This document shows positions 45,094 to 55,734 of a stretch of DNA of 64,000 bases, in pieces. Numbering within the stretch: the first letter of the stretch is position 1; each line of letters opens with the position of its first letter. The stretch is from NCBI GenBank assembly GCA_950097015.1, contig CATNEN010000038.1, positions 9,558,001 through 9,622,000 of the forward strand, written 5' to 3'. The DNA comes from Macrostomum hystrix (taxonomy: Eukaryota; Platyhelminthes; Macrostomidae). The notes beneath the pieces are model-generated. The model worked only from the letters and a program-made list of their open reading frames with translations. It did not search any database and had not been told where the DNA came from. Made by a program: the position numbers and the translations under genes.

Positions 45094-45985
45094 TGTTGGG
45101 TGGTGCTATGCTATGAACTTGCTCTTGTGTCCCAATCGTTGCGACTGTTGCTTTCGCAATAATATTTGTAGCGCGGCTTTGGACACTGGCGCATCTTCTC
45201 ACCGGAAGAAATAGATAAGTATCGATCGCCTGTTCTAGCCATGTACAATGAGCCCCTACCTGCCCCCTGTGCTTATAATAGTTTTCTTCGGCGCAACTGT
45301 TTGGCAACAGTTGCGTGAAGTTTCTAACAAACGTCCACGTGGTCTGTCAGTAAGAATTGAACAGTTTTGTTTGCTGTAAAGAAAAACTTTATTGACATAA
45401 TGACTAATGCGATCAGAGAGCTGAGTACACCGAGCCAGCTTGCTCAAACACTATGCCTAGCTGCAGATGCAATTCTTTTACTTCACTAATAACTTCCATC
45501 AGCCTCAGCCGGAAAGTAATTACAGTTGACGACTATGAAAATAGTGGCTAGGCTAAGTGTTTGCCAATGTTGTATAGTGGCACTGGGGAACAATGCACTT
45601 GCAGTTGAAAAAAGCTGACATTTAATCAACCCACGCAGAAAATAATGCATAGAAGCTGCAACTCAACAAGCTAAGGATAGAGTGCAGTTTTTGCGCACTT
45701 TCCCCAACTGCAGCAGCTGATTAAAACTGACTCTCTGGAGTCTCTGGAGCCGGAGGGCGCGTGGCATGGAAGCTGAGGCAACAGACAGCTCTACTTGGCT
45801 TCAGGAATTAGAGGGCTTTGAGGCACGATTAAAGGCAGAACAAAGGAGACTTCATTTTGCATGCGCTCTTCAATTGGCTGACGGCAATGTCCAATTGTTT
45901 TAAGCCTTTTTTTGACAATTGAGGACTAGCTCAGCTGTCCCTTCCCATACGACTGACCAAAAAACAGGCAAAAAGGGGGAGAAGT

Positions 45986-45987
<2 letters not shown>
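45094..45987. other. Upstream region of PLBD and spacer
   Basis: Would contain the PLBD promoter on the minus strand. No TATA box or acceptor-like site near the ATG was convincing. No gene recognised. Confidence 0.5.

Positions 45988-46014
<27 letters not shown>
45988..46014. repeat. (CAG)9 microsatellite
   Basis: Nine perfect CAG triplets outside any recognised reading frame. Confidence 0.95.
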
Positions 46015-46016
<2 letters not shown>

Positions 46017-46157
46017 TCGCAACACTTGGTCTTTATTAGCATGCTCTTTTAGGCCTACGGCTGTTTCCAACGTGTGTCTGGTTTCTTATCTGTGATGCTG
46101 CTAACTTCTGGGCTACGGTGAGTGAAGCATTTTCAAGTAGGAGACAAAAATGTGAAA

Positions 46158-46480
46158 AGAGATTTGAGCAGTTTTTATTAGCTTTGAGTAGCTTAATTGA
46201 GTAGCTTTGAGTAGCTTAATTGAGTAGCTTTGAGTAGCTTAATTGAGTAGCTTTGAGTAGCTTAATTGAGTAGCTTTGAGTAGCTTAATTGAGTAGCTTA
46301 ATTGAGTAGCTTTGAGTAGCTTAATTGAGTAGCTTTGAGTAGCTTAATTGAGTAGCTTTGAGTAGCTTAATTGAGTAGCTTTGAGTAGCTTAATTGAGTA
46401 GCTTTGAGTAGCTTAATTGAGTAGCTTTGAGTAGCTTAATTGAGTAGCTTTGAGTAGCTTAATTGAGCAGCTAAATTGGG
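46158..46480. repeat. 23-bp minisatellite
   Basis: About 13 units of gagtagctttgagtagctta plus att. It decays into irregular gagtagctttg-like sequence up to about 46760. Confidence 0.94.
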
Positions 46481-46780
46481 TAGCCTATAATTGAGTAGCT
46501 TTGAATAGCTTTGAGTAACTTTGAGTAGCTTTGAGTTCTTTTGAGTAACTTTTAGTTCCTTTGAATAGCTTCGAGTAGCGTTGGAGTAGTTTCAAATAGC
46601 GTTTGAGTGTCTTGAGAAGCATTTTAGTAGTTTAGAAAAGCTTTTAAGTAGCTTTGAGTAGCCTTGAATAGTTTTGAGTTGTTTTCAGAATATGTTTAAT
46701 TAGTTTTGTTGAGTATGGAGTAGCATTGAGTAGTTTTCAGAATCTCGAGTACTTTTAGTAGTTTTAAGCAGCATGGTTTT

Positions 46781-47280
46781 ATCTAAACCCATATATCAAA
46801 GCCATATCTATATTTGAGTATACTGCCCAAGTGGTAAAAAAAGAAAATGGAAGGAGGGTGCCTGCTATATGCACTTTGGGGCAGGTAACTGCAAAAGTGT
46901 ACTTTTGCAGTGAACTCAGGCGTGTAACAAAGCGCTGAAGGAGAGAGAGTTCTGATTGCGACAGAACTTTAAGAATGGAATCAATGAGTACCAAACTAGC
47001 ATACCATTTTTTCGTTCCAGCAACCCAATTACTAAATATTAATTTTCCATTCTCTCGACAGTTGCTAGCAACGTTCTGTTCGTTCCGAAACCTTTCCTGT
47101 CTGTTTTGCATTTTTGTACACGCAAGCTACACGTTTATGTCACGGTTTGAGGGCGCACCGCAGGCCTAATTGGGAAAGCTGAAATATTAATTTGACCGGA
47201 GTGACCAAGCAAGTCAACTCCAGACAGTCAATTAAATAAAAAAAATTGAAGATGGGGCTGGCTCATCTGAGACTTGGCCA
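46781..47280. other. Spacer without recognisable gene
   Basis: Open frames on both strands over the same bases (up to 110 codons) have no family resemblance and AT-rich composition. Nothing else seen. A first exon for the 47.7 kb gene could lie here. Confidence 0.5.
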
Positions 47281-47282
47281 AA

Positions 47283-47570
47283 GGTATTTGAGAAATAGAA
47301 CAGTTGAGATTGGAAGAGAACAGGTGAGATTGGAAGAGAACAGGTGAGATTGGAAGTGAACAGGTGAGATTGGAAGTGAACAGGTGAGATTGGAAGTGAA
47401 CAGGTGAGATTGGAAGTGAACAGGTGGGATTGGAAGAGAACAGGTGAGATTGGAAGAGAACAGGTAAGATTGGAAGAGAACAGGTGAGATTGGAAGAGAA
47501 CAGGTAAGATTGGAAGAGAACAGGTGAGATTGGAAGAGAACAGGTGAGATTGGAAGAGAACAGATGAGAG
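47283..47570. repeat. 20-bp minisatellite of splice-donor-like units
   Basis: About 14 units of aacaggtgagattggaagag (variants ggtaag, ggtggg, aagtg). Each unit contains CAGGTGAG or CAGGTAAG, a match to the 5' splice-site consensus, on the same strand as the gene that starts at 47653. Confidence 0.95.
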
Positions 47571-47652
47571 AGGGCATGAAACAGGTGGGAGGGCAGAGCA
47601 GAGGGTAGCCAGCAGCTGCCTGGTCTGAACCCAGCAGTCCCTGGTTTTTCAG

Positions 47653-48625
47653 CTTCGCCCGTCTCTCTCGGCCGCGCCTCCTGGCCTGCCTTCTGCTAGC
47701 GGCGTCGCTTCTACTCCTTCTGGTCTCCATGGCAACCAGGAATCCGTTGCTGTTTCGACTCCGCGTTGAAGATTCAAATTTGAGGTCGTTGCAGCCGCCT
47801 CCGCCGCCGCCAAAGCCCAAGCTATCGAGTGCCGACTTTGCCGTTGCGTTGGACGCCATCAGCAGCGAATCGATTTCCCCCATCCTCCATCTGTTCGAGT
47901 CTGGCCCCGCCCTGCCTGCCGCGGCGCTTCTGTCGCCAGTCGACCGGTCGCGCCTGCTGTTGGTGTTCAACTGGACCGCCCCGGGCCTTCGGCGGGTCAC
48001 ACGGATGCACTTCCCGCAGCACGAGTTCGTTCTCGAGCGGGTGTTCCGCGTTAGCCCGGCCGGGGTCGCGTCGCGGATGCAGGCGCTTCTCGCCGGCATG
48101 CTCGGCGTCTCAACCTGCGGCGGGGTCGCCATCCACCCGGACACTGTGCAGCTGCCGGCACTGCAGGCCGAGTCCCTGTTCAGTCTGCCTGGTCCCGTCG
48201 CCTTGATGACTGGCAACTCTGCCGGGCAGCCCGACGGTCAGCTGATCGCAGCCAGCCGGCGGCACCCGCTACCCCAGCAGTGGCTCAGCCAGCTGTACCT
48301 CAACTATGTCAAGGTGGCAAAGCAGGGCGTCTGGAGCAACGACAGCCGCCTGTACAGCGAGCTGATCGGGCCGAACTATCTCGATCGGGGCCTGAGACGG
48401 CATCGCCAGGCCAGCGGATTCGGGGCCAGCTCTCTCAGGAGCGCGGACTTCCGGCTGCTGCGGCAAAATGACACACATGCTGCACGGACGATGACACCGG
48501 CGGCGTCTCTACTGCTAGAACTCGAGCAGCAGCAGCAGCAGCGGCAGCAGCAGACAGATCCTGTACCGCCATTGCTGAGCAGGGTGGTAGACCCCGTCGA
48601 CCTTATTGAGGCCTGCCTGCCCTGA
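47653..48625 (+). CDS. Unrecognised probable type II membrane protein (5' exon missing)
   Basis: A GC-rich frame runs from an acceptor-like ccctggtttttcag (ends 47652) to a stop at 48623-48625. Reading from the acceptor gives a basic stretch (RLSRPR), then about 18 hydrophobic residues, then MATRNPLL. This resembles a Golgi-type signal anchor encoded just upstream of the first ATG (47729). Either an upstream exon supplies the start, or translation begins at 47729 and the hydrophobic stretch is not used. The luminal part (298 aa from 47729) has a polyproline stretch, FNWTAPGL (an N-glycosylation site), two Cys, and a Gln run near the C-terminus. No catalytic motif is recognised. A Golgi enzyme is possible but unproven. 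Confidence 0.6.
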
Positions 48626-48904
48626 GAAGCCCTGAGACGTACCTGAACAAAACAACACTCGAACCTGAAGTCGACCTTGCCTTAGCTAACAAAATACGAG
48701 AGACTGTGTTGCTGGAATCCTTTCACTGTTGCTTCCGTTTAGACTTGTAATTTCAGTTCAATTTTTCTTCGAAAATCTTTCCGATTCGCGTTCTTACTTT
48801 TGCAAATTACTAGTATTGTGCTCACGATTGACTCAAAATGACAGTTTCATACGAAATAACCTACAGACCCTGTGCTCCCACTGGCCTAAAAAACCTGTTG
48901 GAAG

Positions 48905-48910
48905 AATAAA
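48905..48910 (+). terminator. Polyadenylation signal for the 47.7 kb gene
   Basis: AATAAA 280 nt after the stop codon at 48625, with no other gene between. Confidence 0.5.
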
Positions 48911-49204
48911 AACTTTCTTTCAAAACAGAAATGCAAAAAATTCAATTCGCACGCAGAAAATAAAAGAAACTTTTAGCACAACAGCAAGCGGAATTCCGAA
49001 GGCGAACATGCCTTTAAGGTTTGGCTGAGGTTCTTTTCGAAGCTATTAATTGATTTAGTAGGTTCCGCCTATCTTAACCAGTTCCCTGCTCATAGTACCC
49101 AGAACTGAATCACTGCGGAGTCAAGCGCCTTGCTCAAGAACACAAATCTCTGTTGGGACAGAGTTCTAACCCGTTATTCTAAAACGTCACCGTGACAAGA
49201 GTCG

Positions 49205-49320
49205 CATTTGAATAGTTTCAAGTGATTCAAATGCGCGTCAAGTGATTCAAATGCGCGTCAAGTGACTCAAATGCGTGTCAAGTGACTCAGAAACGATTCT
49301 AGTGATTCTAAAACGATTCT
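49205..49320. repeat. Short 20-bp tandem repeat
   Basis: Four to five diverging units of aagtgattcaaatgcgcgtc, decaying into tctagtgattctaaaacga. Confidence 0.85.
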
Positions 49321-49464
49321 GAGGTGGGTGAGAGGGTTGCACTAATTTTTCTGATGGCTAGAATCGTTTTCTGAATCGTTTTTGAAGCGTATCTGATGCG
49401 TTTCTTTTTTTTTCACACAGTTTCTGCAACCCGTTAGAATGAAAGTATGCTTTTACACATTTTT

Positions 49465-49590
49465 TACGCAGCCTTCGGAGCCGCGGCTGTGCTGTCGGCT
49501 GCACATCTGACCCGATTGGGCAGGTTTAATCAATTAATATTAGTATTATATATTTTTTTTATCTTATTCTTATTATTATTAATTTTATCT
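49465..49590 (+). mobile_element. SINE-B 3' end fragment
   Basis: Carries the family 3' portion (ctgcggctgtgctgtcggc-like, then tgcacatctgacccgattgg, then a T/A-rich tail of tta repeats). The tRNA-like head is absent. Confidence 0.78.
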
Positions 49591-49668
49591 ATGAACTTCA
49601 AGCTGCAAGCTCCAAAGCCACATTAAAGGATGACAACTAAAGGCTCTAGATTGGAGCCTAAGATCAAT

Positions 49669-49885
49669 CCTCAAGGTCAATCCTCAAGGTCAATCCTCAA
49701 GGTCAATCCTCAAGGTCAATCCTCAAGGTCAATCCTCAAGGTCAATCCTCAAGGTCAATCCTCAAGGTCAATCTTCAAGGTCAATCCTCAAGTTCAATCC
49801 TCAAGGTCAATCCTCAAGGTCAATCCTCAAGGTCAATCCTCAAGGTCAATCCTCAAGGTCAATCCTCAAGGTCAATCCTCTCCGG
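49669..49885. repeat. 13-bp minisatellite
   Basis: About 16 units of ggtcaatcctcaa with two single-base variants. Confidence 0.95.
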
Positions 49886-50110
49886 GGGTGAGATGTCTCA
49901 GCGTTTCTCGTCGACTGGATCGACCAGCTACTGATTTCAGTTGGTTTGGTTCGAGGATTGACCGCAGGCTCCGTCCAAGAGTCTAAAAACGACATCCTCT
50001 TTGTTTCCCACCAAGATTGACGTAAAAGTCGTGAGTTTTCTAGCATTCGAAGCTATCGCAAACTAGTTGTAATAATTTCGCGAAGGCATGATAGGCTCAA
50101 CCTGATCCTT

Positions 50111-50116
50111 TTTATT
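50111..50116 (-). terminator. Polyadenylation signal of the fibrinogen-domain gene
   Basis: AATAAA on the minus strand, 103 nt after the stop at 50219. Confidence 0.65.
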
Positions 50117-50218
50117 TGCCTGTTCACAAATTAGGTGTTGAATAATCTAGGTGTTGTTCTAAAAAATCAATCGCTCCTTCGAAAGTCCGCGCCTGTTTTC
50201 TGTCACCAGAACGCCCAA

Positions 50219-51162
50219 TCAGTCGCCAATGAGGCACTCAAACGTCTTCAGCGAATACGTCATAGAGAGCGCAGTTGACCCAGACTGGTTCAGATAGTAA
50301 TATATGCCAGACTCAGAGGAAAAGAAACTTGGATTATCTCGATAGATCCCGTTCGGTTGGAGAAACGTGCAATGCCCGAACCACCAGCCTGAAGACAAGG
50401 CCTGGGCGCAGCTGCCCAAATTCCAGACGTCATTGTCGTAGTCCGCTGTGCTGAACTGCTGGTTGTTCGGCGAAAATTTTACTTCCGTCCGCTGGCCGAC
50501 GCTCGACCTGTTGGCGTCCAGTGGCCCCATGGAGGCCCTGTATTTGTCGGCCGCTGGGCCAACAGAGAACTGCACATTCTCAGCCCAGTACCAGTTGTCA
50601 TTCCAGTCGCTGAACTCCCAACGAACTCTCCACTTTCGGTGAGCGGTGAGCTGGTGCAGCTGCTCCAGTCCCATCCAGTAGTTGAGGCTCTCGCCCTGAC
50701 CGAATCCGTTGACGTACTCGGACCAGCTGCGGTTGAAGCTGACGGAGCCGTCGACTCGGTGCTGGAAGGTGCGCCAGCAGCACGACTGTGGAGTTTTCAG
50801 CTGGAACGCGAGTGAATGGGAGAGCATGTCAATAAGAATTTCCTTGATTCCTGAGGAATGACAACAATTAGTTGAAGCAAACTTGCCCACAGCAGCGGCA
50901 GGCTGAAGTTGCTGGCGTGCCGGCACTTCCTGCAGCCGCTGATTCCCAGACTGCAGGCCAGCAGCGAGCAGAAGGTCGACGCTGCGTCGAAGAGCACCGC
51001 GTCCGCATTCACAGCCATCGCTATGCAGTGGATGTCGCTCTCAGCTGTCCTGACTGCCAGCAGCTTGTACTCGTCCAGTTTGTCCCGTTGGAGCGTCCAG
51101 TCCGAGTCTGCAGCCGCTGCTGATGACAGCAGAGCACAGCTCAGGACCAAGAGTCTCAGCAT
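50219..51162 (-). CDS. Secreted fibrinogen-related domain protein
   Basis: Two exons: 51162-50887 and 50800-50219, phase 0, giving 285 aa. Fibrinogen-related proteins (ficolin/FREP type) are secreted lectin-like or matrix proteins, often used in innate recognition. A signal peptide covers about residues 1-20 from MLRLLVLS; a longer start 30 bp upstream is possible. The N-terminal 90 residues are not recognised and hold a CRKC motif. The fibrinogen domain spans about 90-280: CCWRTFQHRVDGSVSFNRSW, YWMGLEQLHQLT, the calcium-site-like DYDND, SCAQALSSGWWFGHC and NGIY. The 86-bp intron begins with GC (gcaagt), a rare GC-AG type. A weak TATA-like cttaaaaaag lies about 40 bp upstream. AATAAA follows the stop. 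Confidence 0.88.
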
Positions 51163-51524
51163 TTCAGAATCAGCACACTTGTCAGCCTCCAATGTCTGAC
51201 TTTTTTAAGCTCGCTCAGTTGGTTTAAACAGCTTTTAGGGGCCTAATGAGTTCTTTGTATACTAAATAAAACTGGGTGCTGAGTGCTCTAAATGGGACCA
51301 TCTGTATTCAGGAAAGTTTGCATCATCCTATTTGGAAGCAGTTTATTTGTTTAGAATTCTACAGTCAACAGAGAATTAAGTTGTCGAATATGCTTCACTG
51401 TTTCATTTTAACTGATAAACCAGAAAACATTCGCAAAGTTATTTATAAAGCGATCATTGAAAAGCAATTTAGCTGCTCTGCAAAGCAACTGCTGAGTAGC
51501 TTGAGTAGCCACTTACTAACTTGA

Positions 51525-51730
51525 CTTGTAGCCTAGCCGTTAGAGCTTCGGACTCAAGACTTGGCTGTTCGTGTGTTTTTATTCCCTAATAATTTGGAAG
51601 GATTAGTGCCATTAAGCAAGCCACTTAACTCAGCATTGCTTCAGTTCACCCAGCAATTAAATGGGCGCTAAGCATCAGCAGGTAATTAATGGTGAGTAAT
51701 GCGCAACCCCAGTCCATGGACTGAACAGTT
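51525..51730 (+). mobile_element. SINE-B copy
   Basis: Head gtagcctagccgttagagc and tcggactcaagactt, a middle with gcttcagttcacccagc and attaaatgggc, ending at cagtccatggactgaacag. The B box has decayed and the 3' part is lost. Confidence 0.82.
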
Positions 51731-53270
51731 GTTTTTGAGAACATTGAGAAATTTTACAATATTAATCGATGCAAAGTCAATACATAGAATGTCTCTTGCA
51801 AGACTTCCTGTTTCAAAAAGCGACATTCTTAAAGCCAGATAGCATCTACTTTAAGTAGTAATTATAAGTAAAAGTTAAACTTTTTTAGTCGCCAGCCTTC
51901 ACTTCCAAAGACATTTTGAGTGGCAAGCTTGAGATCGCGTCGAATTTCGAGTGCCCGAATTTCGCTCCGACGGGGGCAAGCCGAGGCCCTGTCCAGCTTT
52001 CTTGTCGAGTGTTTTTTCCGCTCTCTTTTCTTCCTCGTCAAATTTCTGCCCGTCGGAACTCTTGCGGTCTGTGAGCTGAAAGCTGTGAGCTGATCCCCGC
52101 TAAGCCGAGCGTGAGGACGCGTGAGCCGGGGGGGACGCGAGTGGAGAGGAAGAGGCCTAAAATTTATCCCCACTCATCATCGAACTCGATGGAGCTTGCC
52201 TTCCCCCTGATGCGTGGGAAACCCAAGGCCAGGAGCGCAGCAGATTTACTGGGAGTGAGACCCTGGCTGGGAAGATCGAGCAGACGATGAAGTAGTCGGA
52301 AGTTCTGCTCTGTGCTCTGGGTAGATTCGGGAGTGAGGAGTTGGGGTCAGCTACCCTTCGCCAGCCGAACCGACTAAGATTCCATCAATAAGTTTATCCA
52401 TTTATCTGTTCCATCAGTTTCCCGTCAGTCCGTGCTCATCCATTTCCCAGCTGCTATCACTGAGCTTCACAATCTGAGCTGTTCAGAAAATGTAACGACA
52501 AAAGCTAATTATTTACGAGCTGCAATCAGTTTGAGTGCTAGATAACATGATAACATAGATAACGTACTTTTCAAAATTCGAGATCTGAGATTCGAGATTG
52601 GAATAATTGAATATTTGCATTCGGAACAATGGCGCATGAAAGTCAGCAGCACTTTCCAAGCTCGATCTAGACACACTCATCGGTCATCAGTCACGTGCCA
52701 TTTGTGTAATCAGCGCAGTCACCGCTGGCCATGCAGCAGTTTCCCCCCAAATAGCCTACAGGGAATAAGGATAGAAACATGACTAGCTGGGCGAAATGCC
52801 CTTTTCCTGTTCCGATCCCAAATCCCAGTCAGACACAGAAGCCCCTGGGCTCGCTCAATACATTGCTTAGTTCCGCGGGGGAATTCGCTAAGGGCCAGAG
52901 AATACCGCCGCTGCTGTTGCTGCTGTCCGTGCCGCAGGCATGTCTGATGCGCGCACTAGGAGAGGCGAAAAAATCCCCTCGCCTGTTTTCCCATCTGTCT
53001 GGAGCGGAGGGGAGAGGGGAGTGGAGAGATAGTGATGTTTGGGCAGAGGGAATCGTCACCCCTCACTCCCAACTGCCCTCGTCCTATTTGTAGCCATGCC
53101 ATCTGCTTTTTCAGGCAGGCAAGCAAAGCAAAACTCTAAATTATTCGGGACAGCTTAAAACGGACGTCTACTTCCCTCACCCGACATGTGGTGAAAGATA
53201 CAAAATATCCTTGTCTAAACGAGAGAAGCTTTTTGTGAAGGCAATTTACACTCATATAAACAGAATTTTT
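51731..53270. other. Spacer with a GC-rich patch
   Basis: 51.9-52.4 kb is relatively GC- and CpG-rich and could be a promoter or untranslated exon of the 53.3 kb gene. A 104-codon frame at 52779 has low-complexity composition and no family match. No RNA gene recognised. Confidence 0.45.
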
Positions 53271-53293
53271 CTCAGCATCAGAGCAAAGGCACA

Positions 53294-54892
53294 ATGCAGA
53301 ACAGCAATCAAATTGACGCCCTTGTCGCATCGGAAACCAATCGTCTCATTCTACGCTCCGGTGCGTCCAGGAGCGTCGACGCGCAGTCTAGGTCGAAACA
53401 GTTCCTGAACACCATGCCAGCTTCGCATTCGGCATCTCTGAAATCACCGTCCTCGAATATGTCGACTGCCGAAGCTCTGGCTCCGGGCATCGTCGGCGCT
53501 GTGGCCTTCTTTCTGGTGATGTTCGCCCTGGTGGCAGCCTACTGGCGCTGCGGAAGATTCCGTGATAACTCGCCGCACTTCCGAAAGCGACGGCGGACCA
53601 GGCCGTGGGAAGCGGCCGCAGCCGAGTCTGATGACGGCGGCTGTCGGATAACCGTCAATCCGTTGGAGGAGGAGATCGAGGTAATAAAAATAAAAATAAT
53701 AATTGCAGGGCTGCGGGCAATGGCACATCGTTTAGTGACACTAGACCCGCAGCCAGCGAGGAGGCAATTCTGCCCATTTCGCTGACTCCTGAGCACACAC
53801 GCACACAGATACTGTACGCAGGCACACACTCACACAGGTGTGTACATCTGCCCTGACTTTCTCATCGTCAGGCAGTGTACACTCTCACTGTGCCTTGGAA
53901 GTTGGCCCACACACAAGGGCGTAAATTTCACGACAAGCCCGCAAGCCTTCTCTCCCCGGCTGCGCCCCAAATAAATGTGGCCTCGCCGTGGAATCGAACT
54001 TAGGGACCGTGGTGCGAGAGGCAAACGCGTTAACCGCTCTGCCACCGACCCCCTAGAGATCGAGGTAAATAGTTCCTGATAACTATCTGCTCTGCAGTCA
54101 AACACTGAGTCGTTTCTTGATGTTGATCTTATTGGGATTCGATTCCCAACCAAGGACTACTAAACAACACTAAACAATAGTAGTCCTTGTTGTCTAGTGG
54201 TCCTTCTTCCCAACTCCATTGCAAAAATCTGTGTCCTTTAGCAGGAGACCTAACTCTGCATTGCTTCAATTCACCCGGCTGTTAAATGGGTAAAAACATT
54301 TAAGAGCCGTACGCAGCCTTCAGATGCGACTCGCAATAGCATCTGACCCAATTGGGACAGGTGTAATCTGTTTGTTTAGTTAGTTGTAATTTCATTGAAG
54401 TGTATGACTGTTTATCTAAAGAGTTGAATATCTTGTCTCGAATATGCCACAGCTCCATCGGTTTCTTAGGTGACTACGAAAATAAAATCCTTTGCCTTTA
54501 AGATGAAGCCCAGCTTGCCAAAGCGAGTTTCACTACAGAAGCCGATTGCAAGCGACCGTTGCAGTTCCATAGCTGAGGACAACAACGACTTTGACGATCT
54601 GGCCTCTCTACTTTCCTCGTCGGATGGCAGCGGGAGCTGCAGCGACAACTCGGAAAGCAGCGAAGATGACGAAGTCGATGAGAACTGCGAGCAGTGTCGT
54701 CGGGAAGCTCGCCTTGCCAGTCCGGAGGAAGCCGAGGAGGAGAGCGACGTTGATGACGCTGCTGACTCTGAGCTGGACGATGACGGGATTGAGTTCGCTG
54801 ATGAGGATTCAGCTGACGATGCAGCAAACGATGACGCGCCTGCGAAGGTCGAGACGGAATCAGCTCGACTGATTCGGGGCAGAGGATACTGA
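53294..54892 (+). CDS. Unrecognised single-pass membrane protein with acidic tail
   Basis: Two exons: 53294-53680 and 54470-54892, phase 0 (EEEIE/VTTK), giving 269 aa. Residues 1-60 are Ser/Asn-rich without a signal peptide. One strong membrane segment is at about 62-84 (GIVGAVAFFLVMFALVAAYW), followed by a basic stop-transfer cluster (FRKRRRTRPWE). The predicted cytoplasmic tail is very acidic (SESSEDDEVDE and later Asp/Glu runs), with CxxC (CEQC) at about 201-204. Topology would be type III. No family is recognised. An acceptor-like gaatttttctcag ends 22 nt before the ATG. A SINE-A has inserted exactly at the exon 1 donor and duplicated it. AATAAA lies 124 nt after the stop. Confidence 0.68.
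53685..54055 (-). mobile_element. Full-length SINE-A with target-site duplication
   Basis: 371 bp flanked by the 13-bp duplication gagatcgaggtaa (53672-53684 and 54056-54068). On the minus strand it starts with a tRNA-like head: A box tggcagagcgg (54044-54034) and B box gttcgattcc (53999-53990). The body includes aggcacagtgagagtgtac and ctcaggagtcagcgaaatgg. The 3' end is an A/T-rich tail (ttattatttttattttt). The head resembles a class II tRNA (Leu/Ser type). It is the reference copy for SINE-A here. Confidence 0.93.
54130..54380 (+). mobile_element. SINE-B copy
   Basis: Middle gcattgcttcaattcacccg and ttaaatggg, then gccgtacgcagccttcagat and tctgacccaattgggacagg. The tRNA-like head is rearranged; fragments of it appear twice. 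In the intron of the acidic-tail gene. Confidence 0.78.
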
Positions 54893-55015
54893 TTTGTGTC
54901 TTCTGTGGCCTCTGAAAGTGTCAGACACCCGAGTTTGATTCGCGAATTTTAGCATGCCATGGCGACTGACGCAAACTATTTTTAAAAGTTAAGTTTCTCA
55001 GCTCTGTAGACGCTT

Positions 55016-55021
55016 AATAAA
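55016..55021 (+). terminator. Polyadenylation signal of the acidic-tail gene
   Basis: AATAAA 124 nt after the stop at 54892. Confidence 0.6.
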
Positions 55022-55164
55022 CTAGATAGGCACCTTAATCTATTCTTACACCTGAACGACCAAGGACCAACGGCCTATGTGCTTCGCTTTTGTTAGCCAA
55101 AGTCGAGCAGTTTCAGAAATAGAGAAACTTTATTTGAGAAGGGACAAGAAAATAGATGCTTACA

Positions 55165-55325
55165 ATCGTAGAAATCTGTACATCTGCCCTGACTTTCTCA
55201 TTGTCCGGCAATGTACGTTCTTCCTGTGGAGTTTTAATTGTAAAGCCTCCAAGCCTTCTCTCCTCATCGATTGCGCCCTTAAGGCCTCACCGCGGAATCG
55301 AGCTCAGGCCCTTTGGTGAAAGAAG
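55165..55325 (-). mobile_element. SINE-A fragment
   Basis: Matches the middle and head of SINE-A (catctgccctgactttctca, aagccttctctcc, cgcggaatcgagctcagg). Diverged and without tail. Confidence 0.78.
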
Positions 55326-55734
55326 CAAACAGAAAAGTTTTAGGTGGGATTTTAACCTTTCTTTAGCTATTGCCCAGGCTTTGGGACTGTTAATATTACA
55401 CGCCGAATGAATGCGGCCCCGTTTGTGGATCCTGTGGAAAAACTATATCGATTTATCAATAAGCTTTGTTTGCTTGGCTTTTACGCTGATAAACCGCTAG
55501 AAAGAGAGAAAAGCTATCTAGCTTCTTATACTCTTATACAAGCTGGCACCAAATGATTACACCATGTACTCCTTATCGGTTGGAATTAATTACACAACTG
55601 CAGTGTTGCAGTCTATTATTCAATATATTAATAGTAATATAATAGTAGTAAATAATAGAGGCATATAATCAACTTTGAAGACTTTGAAGCGAGAAAAAAA
55701 TTGCAAGTAAACTGACCACCTAGTGTACAGAGAG

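Noticed and set aside
46779-47111. 110-codon minus-strand frame
   Set aside because: AT-rich, no family resemblance, and an overlapping frame on the other strand is equally open.
52779-53093. 104-codon frame upstream of the membrane protein gene
   Set aside because: Low-complexity, no domain, and no splice or promoter evidence linking it to a gene.
53985-54050. tRNA gene (A and B boxes)
   Set aside because: The tRNA-like head belongs to a SINE: it continues into a conserved body, ends in an A/T tail and has a target-site duplication.
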